From NCBI GenBank assembly GCA_947466695.1, contig CANIFC010000009.1:1-33777 (forward strand): DNA of 33,777 bases, given 5' to 3'. The notes under the pieces are model-generated. The model ran no database searches. It saw nothing but the letters and a program-made list of their open reading frames with translations, and was not told the origin of the DNA. This DNA comes from Oxalobacteraceae bacterium. GTDB lineage: Bacteria; Pseudomonadota; Gammaproteobacteria; Burkholderiales; Burkholderiaceae_D. This document shows positions 27,838-33,777 of the stretch, piece after piece. How positions within the stretch are numbered: position 1 is the first letter of the stretch; every line of letters begins with the position of its first letter. The position numbers were made by a program, and so were the translations under genes.

Positions 27838-28506
27838 TCATGTGATATCTGAAACCGCCAGTTTTATTCCAAACGACACAAACACCGCCCCGATCAGGCG
27901 ATTGACTGCCAGCGTCAGCCGTTGATTAACGCGCAAACGGCGACTGGCAAAAGCACTTGTGAACGCCAGAAAATGGCACCACAGCATACCGTTAAAGTTA
28001 AAAATACAGCCCAGAAAAATAAAGGCAATCGTCTTGTCCGGAGCGCTCACGGCAATGAACTGCGGTACAAAAGCAAGAAAAAACATCGCAACCTTCGGAT
28101 TGAGAACATTCGTCAGGAATCCCTGCAAAAAAATTTTCCGGTAACGGGGTTCAACGGTCATCTGAATGATGGGATTAGTCAGAGCTTCTGCCGGCATATC
28201 AGTAACGTTGTCTGATCTATTCCTGGTCAAGATCAATCCCATTCCGACGTACAGCAAGTATCCGGCACCTATCAATTTGACGACCAAAAAAGCCGTCGCA
28301 GAGGTAGCCAGTAATGCCGATAAGCCTAATGCTGCCGCAAAAATATGGACGAAGGTGCCGCTGCCGACGCCAAGGGCAGCAGCAGATCCGGCGCGCCAGC
28401 CCTGACGAGCACTACGTGTCATGATCAGCAGCGAGTCCGGACCTGGAAGCAAATTTAATAACAGACCAGAAATAATAAAAAGTGCGAGATCCTGAGTACC
28501 AAACAT
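27838..28506 (-). CDS. LysE/RhtB-family translocator
   Basis: 222 aa; LLLNLLPGPDSLLIMTRSARQGWRAGSAAALGVGSGTFVHIFAAALGLSALL; FLQGFLTNVLNPKVAMFFLAFVPQF. Confidence 0.92.
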   Translation of the reverse strand: MFGTQDLALFIISGLLLNLLPGPDSLLIMTRSARQGWRAGSAAALGVGSGTFVHIFAAALGLSALLATSATAFLVVKLIGAGYLLYVGMGLILTRNRSDNVTDMPAEALTNPIIQMTVEPRYRKIFLQGFLTNVLNPKVAMFFLAFVPQFIAVSAPDKTIAFIFLGCIFNFNGMLWCHFLAFTSAFASRRLRVNQRLTLAVNRLIGAVFVSFGIKLAVSDIT

Positions 28507-28743
28507 CGTGTTACTTTCTTAAATTGTTTAAAAATAAATATCTATTAGCTCAGAGGTGAATCCTATTGTGCAATAAAGATAGTGTACCGAAGATAAATTG
28601 ACTGTCCCCTGAACCAATATTCGGAAGAGCGAGCGAAACCGCCATAAAATTGACCAGATCCCCGCAGCCGATATAAATTGGCAAAGTAATTATTTTTCGA
28701 CATTTAGCATCACGAAAACCTACACTTTACAAATTTACGTCAG

Positions 28744-28778
28744 TGTTCAACTACATTTAATCAATTGTTCAACTACAT
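28744..28778. repeat. Direct repeat TGTTCAACTACAT x2
   Basis: Identical 13-mers at 28744-28756 and 28766-28778, 22 bp apart start to start. Confidence 0.92.
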
Positions 28779-28913
28779 AAATTATGTAAAAAATAATACT
28801 CGCCTCTTTTATTTGCGCAATTTCGAATTAAAAAGTGTTGCTTTTAAATTTCTAAACTAATATATGAAGGTATTTACAATTAACTTTCAGCGCTTTTAAA
28901 AGCTAAGTTTCAC

Positions 28914-28949
28914 ACCTGAAAAAAAGATTCTTTACCTGAAAAAAGATTC
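28914..28949. repeat. Near-identical tandem duplication ACCTGAAAAAA(A)GATTC x2
   Basis: 28914-28930 (17 nt) and 28934-28949 (16 nt), ending 4 nt before the RsbQ-like ATG. Confidence 0.92.
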
Positions 28950-28953
28950 ATTT

Positions 28954-29757
28954 ATGAATATATTACAAAGAAATAATGTCCGCATAACCGGCAAAGGCGC
29001 GCAACCTATCATTTTTGCCCATGGCTTCGGTTGCGATCAGGTGATGTGGCGCATGATAAGTCCGGCCTTCGAACAAGATTATCAGGTCATCCTTTTTGAT
29101 TACGTCGGTGCTGGCCAGTCTGACCTCGATGCTTACGATCCCTTGCGCTATTCAAGCCTTAATGGTTATGCCAAAGATATCGTCCAAATTTGTGAAGCGC
29201 TTGACCTGCACAATGTCATTCTCGTGGGACATTCCGTCAGCAGCATGATCTGTATGCTCGCCGCAATTGCCATACCGCAGCGCATTGAGAGCATGGTCAT
29301 GATCTGCCCCTCACCTCGCTACATCAATGATCTGCCTGACTATGCAGGTGGTTTTGAACGGGCCGACATCGAAGGCTTGATTGATATGATTTCGCGCAAC
29401 CAGCCTGGCTGGGCTAACTACCTTGCCGGTGTTGTCGCCAAAAATCCGGATCAACCGGCATTGGCGGAAGAACTGGAAGCGAGCTTTTGTGCCATGGATC
29501 CGCCAATCGCCAGACGCTTTGCTGCGACAACTTTTTTAGCGGACAATCGTGTTGATCTGCAGAATTGTAATAAGCCAACCTTAATTATCCAGTGCACTCA
29601 AGACACCGTTTCACCAGTCGAGGTCGGTGATTTTGTACACAGGCAATTGATCAACAGCACTTTGAAAAAAATAAACGCAACAGGGCACTGCCCGCACATG
29701 AGTCATCCAAAAGAGACGATCGATTTAATTAATCAATATCTTAAAAAATCTGCCTAA
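28954..29757 (+). CDS. RsbQ-like alpha/beta hydrolase
   Basis: 267 aa; HGFGCDQVMWRMISPAFEQDYQVILFDYVGAGQSDL, GHSVSSMICMLAA, CPSPRYINDLPDYAGGFE, FCAMDPPIARRFAATTFLADNRVDL, CTQDTVSP, ATGHCPHMSHPKETIDLI closely follow remembered RsbQ motifs, with a Ser-Asp-His triad. Confidence 0.92.
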   Translation: MNILQRNNVRITGKGAQPIIFAHGFGCDQVMWRMISPAFEQDYQVILFDYVGAGQSDLDAYDPLRYSSLNGYAKDIVQICEALDLHNVILVGHSVSSMICMLAAIAIPQRIESMVMICPSPRYINDLPDYAGGFERADIEGLIDMISRNQPGWANYLAGVVAKNPDQPALAEELEASFCAMDPPIARRFAATTFLADNRVDLQNCNKPTLIIQCTQDTVSPVEVGDFVHRQLINSTLKKINATGHCPHMSHPKETIDLINQYLKKSA

Positions 29758-29769
29758 TTTAAGTCATTA

Positions 29770-32223
29770 GTGAACACAACAACTTTAAAATTATCGTTAA
29801 TCGATATTGAGGATGCACCCTGTGGCATTCTGGTGTTTGATGGTGACCTGCGCATCCGCGGGATGAATAAAACACTGGCGGATATACTCGGCCTGGTGCT
29901 GGCTGATGTACCAGGAATGCCGTTTGATCGGTTGCTCACTTCAGCAAACCGTTTAATGTTTCATATCCAGATTCTTACCGTTTTACATATCAATCAGCGC
30001 GTGGAGGAAGTGTCCATTAACCTCGCAGACGTGAACGGCATTAATATTCCCTTTCTTTTTAATGCGGTACAACGCACCTCGGACGATGCGATCCTTACCG
30101 AATGTATCCTTATCCGGGTGAATGAACGCAATCGACTGGAAAATGAGCTGTTTAAAATCAAGAAAGCGACCGAACAATTGCCGGGAGCGGTGTTTCAATT
30201 TCTTTTTCGCGCCGATGGCAGCTCTTGTTTTCCTTACGCCAGTGAAGGTATCCGACACGTTTTTGGCGTCAGTCCCTTGCAGGTACTGACAGATGCCAGC
30301 ATTGCTTTTAAGCGGATTCATCCTGAAGACAGCGATCGGATTGTCAATGGTATTGCAGAATCGTCAAAAACTCTCAGCAACTGGGATCAACAGTACAAGG
30401 TCAATCTTCCGCGCCGTGGTACCCGCTGGCTGGAAGCGCAAGCGACACCTGAGGAACGTTCTGATGGCAGTGTGTTATGGCACGGCTATATCTCCGACAT
30501 TACCGAGCGAAAAACACTCGAAGCTGCTCTCGCATTTGAACATGAACGCACTCTGGTGACGTTAAACTCGATCGGCGATGCGGTCATCACTACGAACCAA
30601 TTTGAAAAAATTGTCTTTATCAACCCAGTGGCAGAAAATATGACGGGTTGGATTCAGGCCGAAGCGGTGGGACAACCGGTGATTTCCGTGTTTAACATTG
30701 TTAATCAACGTACTCGCCTGAGCGAAAAAAGCCCGATTGCCCAGTGCATACAGGACCGCGCTATTGTTGCTTTGGCGAGAGAGACAACACTCATCAGCAA
30801 AGGAGGAGTTGAATACCCTGTCGAATATTCTGCTGCACCAATTTTTTCTTCCCGCGAGACTATCGCCGGAGTTGTCATGGTATTTCGTGATGTGTCAGGC
30901 CAGCGCAGGTTGATACAGGAAGTGGAACACCGCGCCAGCCATGATCATCTGACCGGCCTGTTTAATCGTGTCGAATTTGATCGTGTGATTAAAGAGATGC
31001 TCCATTCTTCTCAGGCGAAAGGAACAGTACACAGTTTATGCTGTATTGATCTTGATCAGTTCAAGATTGTTAATGACAACTGCGGGCATGCTGCAGGTGA
31101 CGTACTGCTCAAGCAAATAGCAGAACTATTACTCAAATCGGTACGTGCCAAAGATACCGTGGTACGTTTGGGTGGTGACGAGTTCGCTCTGCTGCTTGAC
31201 GGCTGCGATATCATTTCGGCGCAACGTATTGCCCAGACAATTTGTGACCGCGTAGCGGAAATTCGCTTTAAACATGATGGAAAACTCTTTCGAATCGGTG
31301 CCAGTATTGGTATTGCACAGATTGATCAACATTGTGATGGCGTACAAAATATTCAGTTGGCAGCAGATGGCGCGTGTTTCTCAGCCAAAAATGCAGGCCG
31401 TGGTCGTGTCCATATCTTTGAAGCAAATAATAAGGCAATGTTAGCCCGGCATGATCAATTACAGTGGTCAGACCGGCTTCAGGAGGCGATAGAAAATAAC
31501 CGTTTCGAACTCTTCGCTCAACCGATCATGCCGTTGCGAGAAAATAGCGCTCCTGGACTGTATTTTGAAGTCCTGCTGCGCATGCGTGACACGGATGGCA
31601 GTCTGATACCACCGGGGGCATTTATTCCTGAAGCGGAGCGCTATGGAGTAATTGCGAAAATTGACCGCTGGGTAATTAGCCGCGTCAGTGCCTGGATGAA
31701 ATTACAGCACGATATTAATGTCCGCATTAACACGATCGTCATTAATCTATCAGGCAAGTCCGTTGGTGACCGTGCGTTCCAGCGATTTGTCACTGAATTA
31801 CTCGATCACGGACAAATAGCCCCTGATAAGCTTTGTTTTGAAATTGCAGAAGCTTCAACGATTGAGCATATCGGTGAAGCCCTGGAGTTTTTTAATGTAT
31901 TGCGTCAACGTGGTCTGCGAATTTCACTCGACAATTTTGGCGGCGGGGTGTCTTCTATGGCAGATCTGAAATTTTTACCAGTCGATTATCTTAAAATTGA
32001 CCGGCGCTTTGTCAATAACATTGCAGCCGATCCAGTCGATTTTGCCATGGTGCGAAGTATCAATGAAATTTCACATCTGACCGGTAAGCTGACGATTGCT
32101 GAATTCGTTGAGAGCGAATCCGTGCTGACACTGTTGCGCGAACTAGGTGTCGACTTTGCCCAGGGTTTTCATATCGGGAAACCACTACCCATAGACCAGA
32201 TATTTCAATGGACACCAAAGTAG
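29770..32223 (+). CDS. PAS-GGDEF-EAL protein (predicted c-di-GMP enzyme)
   Basis: GTG start 13 nt after the hydrolase stop. N-terminal PAS (APCGILVFDGDLRIRGMNKTLADILGL...VEEVSINLADVNGINIPFLFNAV), further PAS regions, RAKD-TVVRL-GGDEF, then FEVLLR, SLDNFGGGVSSM, LKIDRRFV, AQGFHIGKPLP of an EAL domain. Confidence 0.94.
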   Translation: MNTTTLKLSLIDIEDAPCGILVFDGDLRIRGMNKTLADILGLVLADVPGMPFDRLLTSANRLMFHIQILTVLHINQRVEEVSINLADVNGINIPFLFNAVQRTSDDAILTECILIRVNERNRLENELFKIKKATEQLPGAVFQFLFRADGSSCFPYASEGIRHVFGVSPLQVLTDASIAFKRIHPEDSDRIVNGIAESSKTLSNWDQQYKVNLPRRGTRWLEAQATPEERSDGSVLWHGYISDITERKTLEAALAFEHERTLVTLNSIGDAVITTNQFEKIVFINPVAENMTGWIQAEAVGQPVISVFNIVNQRTRLSEKSPIAQCIQDRAIVALARETTLISKGGVEYPVEYSAAPIFSSRETIAGVVMVFRDVSGQRRLIQEVEHRASHDHLTGLFNRVEFDRVIKEMLHSSQAKGTVHSLCCIDLDQFKIVNDNCGHAAGDVLLKQIAELLLKSVRAKDTVVRLGGDEFALLLDGCDIISAQRIAQTICDRVAEIRFKHDGKLFRIGASIGIAQIDQHCDGVQNIQLAADGACFSAKNAGRGRVHIFEANNKAMLARHDQLQWSDRLQEAIENNRFELFAQPIMPLRENSAPGLYFEVLLRMRDTDGSLIPPGAFIPEAERYGVIAKIDRWVISRVSAWMKLQHDINVRINTIVINLSGKSVGDRAFQRFVTELLDHGQIAPDKLCFEIAEASTIEHIGEALEFFNVLRQRGLRISLDNFGGGVSSMADLKFLPVDYLKIDRRFVNNIAADPVDFAMVRSINEISHLTGKLTIAEFVESESVLTLLRELGVDFAQGFHIGKPLPIDQIFQWTPK

Positions 32224-32475
32224 CTCGGGTTATATCAGGTTTTAGCACCATTTGTAGGCATTAAGTATTGCGTCCCGGCTAAATTAACGGCCCATGGGGC
32301 TTATTGGCGCCAACAGAAAAATGACTTTTCCCTCTATGAAATTGACCCGGGACTGACAGAAATGAATAAAGTCGACCTGGCCTGATCACTGGTGCAAAGT
32401 TTTAATCACGTTTTGCACTTGTTACTTGAGACCGCGCAGGATTAACGCCGATAACAATAACGATAACGCTGCTTA

Positions 32476-33180
32476 CTATTTTTTAAGCGATCCAAGCTTG
32501 ATCAGATCATCCATATTTTTACCCTGCTGCTGCAACAAGGCTTCCAACGCCGGTAATAATGGTCCTAAAGTTTCTTGCAGCATGCTACGTACAGTATCAA
32601 CCACGACCTGAGTCTGACGTTCGATTTCAATGTTGAGAACCGCGCCGGCTTTTTTTTCAGAAAATACCGTCATGCGCAAAGTTTCCGGTATCAGCCAAAC
32701 TTCAAACCATCCCTCTTGACGGTTCACTTCTGCGACCGTCAGGCTAGCACCATTAATAGCGATATATCCTTTAGCAAAAATATACCGTAACCATTCTTGC
32801 GGTACCGCAATGCGGATCACAAAATTATTTTCCAACTCACGAATTGTTGCAATACTTGCCTTAAAATCGATATGACCAGAGAGCGGATGGCCACCGATTT
32901 CCGCACCATCGCGAGCCGCCCGCTCAACATTGATGTGACCATTCTGCTGATATTCACCCAAAGTCGTAACCGCCAGGCTCTGCTGCATCACATCAAACTC
33001 GGCGGTATTTTCGTCTTGCAAAGAAGTTACAGTGAGACAAACGCCATCAACGGCGACACTTGCACCAATTTCAAGGTTCTGGCAAAAATTTTCAGGAAAA
33101 CTTAACTTAAAAGTGCGTAGACCCGGCTTATCAGTAATGCTGGCGATTCGGGCAATGCCCTGGACGATACCTGTGAACAT
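32476..33180 (-). CDS. ribE: Riboflavin synthase alpha subunit
   Basis: MFTGIVQGIARIASI start at 33180; two lumazine-binding repeats (GASVAVDGVCLTV; GHPLSGHIDF; INGASLTVAEV). Confidence 0.92.
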   Translation of the reverse strand: MFTGIVQGIARIASITDKPGLRTFKLSFPENFCQNLEIGASVAVDGVCLTVTSLQDENTAEFDVMQQSLAVTTLGEYQQNGHINVERAARDGAEIGGHPLSGHIDFKASIATIRELENNFVIRIAVPQEWLRYIFAKGYIAINGASLTVAEVNRQEGWFEVWLIPETLRMTVFSEKKAGAVLNIEIERQTQVVVDTVRSMLQETLGPLLPALEALLQQQGKNMDDLIKLGSLKK

Positions 33181-33232
33181 GAATATTTCCGCTAAAAAGT
33201 GAATCTGGCGAGATGGTAGATGTGTTTGACGC

Positions 33233-33777
33233 TCAAGTGTCGAGTTGCATATCATGACCCATTTCCGACAACAAAGAATTTTTTGTCATTCCAATTAAAT
33301 TTTCCCTCAACCATTTATGCGCCAGATTGCGGGCGTCACGTTCATGCCACAGCATGTCTATATGAACCTCTGGCAGATCGAAAGGTAGTTTTTTCCACAC
33401 CAGTGCATCCGGCATACCGGTTGAGTTGATCCAATGGTGCGGTAATACTGTCAGCAGATCAGAATTGGCGACCACTTTCCCACCGGTAAAAAACTGATTC
33501 ACCGTGAGTAAAATATGGCGTTCCCTTCCCAGGAGCAACAACGCTTCGTCGACCAGGCCATATGCCCGGCCAGAAAAACTCACCAACAAATGTTTTGCAC
33601 TGCAATAATTATCCAGAGTGAGTTCTTCTTTTGCCAACGGATGATCTTTACTCATGACACACACATAATGTCCTGAATATAAACGTTCGTGACGAATCGG
33701 GCTGCTGGCGACTCCTTGTCCGCCTATCATTTGAGCGACTACACCAGGGAAAAATCCGACCGCCAGGTCAATGTCAC
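33233..33777 (-). CDS. LysR-family regulator, effector-binding domain, N-terminus outside the window
   Basis: Frame open to the window edge: DIDLAVGFFPGVVAQMIGGQGVASSPIRHERLYSGHYVCVMSKDHPLAKEELTLDNY... Confidence 0.82.
   Translation of the reverse strand, partial: DIDLAVGFFPGVVAQMIGGQGVASSPIRHERLYSGHYVCVMSKDHPLAKEELTLDNYCSAKHLLVSFSGRAYGLVDEALLLLGRERHILLTVNQFFTGGKVVANSDLLTVLPHHWINSTGMPDALVWKKLPFDLPEVHIDMLWHERDARNLAHKWLRENLIGMTKNSLLSEMGHDMQLDT

Noticed and set aside
28600-28625. ATTGACTGTCCCCTGAACC considered as an insertion-sequence or REP-like end
   Set aside because: No matching second terminus, no transposase and no target-site duplication visible.
33181-33255. N-terminal 25-residue extension of riboflavin synthase in the ORF track
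   Set aside because: Canonical RibE begins MFTGIV at 33180, and the extension would overlap the upstream LysR gene.
1-33777. Search for tRNA, rRNA, prophage, restriction-modification or defence genes
   Set aside because: Nothing recognisable by eye; a tRNAscan/Infernal and defence-HMM run would be needed to exclude divergent examples.

Overview
This window looks like an ordinary chromosomal segment of a betaproteobacterium, probably Burkholderiales/Oxalobacteraceae-like (inferred from gene content and order only). I found no rRNA, tRNA, CRISPR array, transposase or prophage. From left to right it carries: a truncated adenosine/adenine deaminase; a DUF3567 protein; a minus-strand run rsmB - DUF4390 - ntrY-like kinase - AAA-less ntrX-like regulator - small CobW/G3E-like protein; alpha/beta hydrolase - DUF1840; an MFS transporter and a lipoprotein; a plus-strand small membrane protein - LytS-type kinase - LytTR regulator module; a DMT transporter; several small secreted proteins; a DUF1800 - DUF1501 pair next to a metallophosphoesterase and a serine hydrolase; cobA; a type-B-like putA divergent from an Lrp-family regulator; a LysE exporter; an RsbQ-like alpha/beta hydrolase followed directly by a PAS-GGDEF-EAL protein; riboflavin synthase; and a truncated LysR regulator. 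The strongest candidate for an unusual system is the RsbQ-like hydrolase paired with the PAS-GGDEF-EAL protein (28954-32223). It looks like the Bacillus RsbQ/RsbP sensing pair with the phosphatase output replaced by a c-di-GMP module, and its AT-rich promoter region contains paired direct repeats. Secondary candidates are an 11-bp-period repeat array before the LytTR regulator, twin hairpins in the ntrY-ntrX gap, and the DUF1800/DUF1501/metallophosphoesterase envelope cluster. All family calls come from reading motifs by eye; no database search was run.
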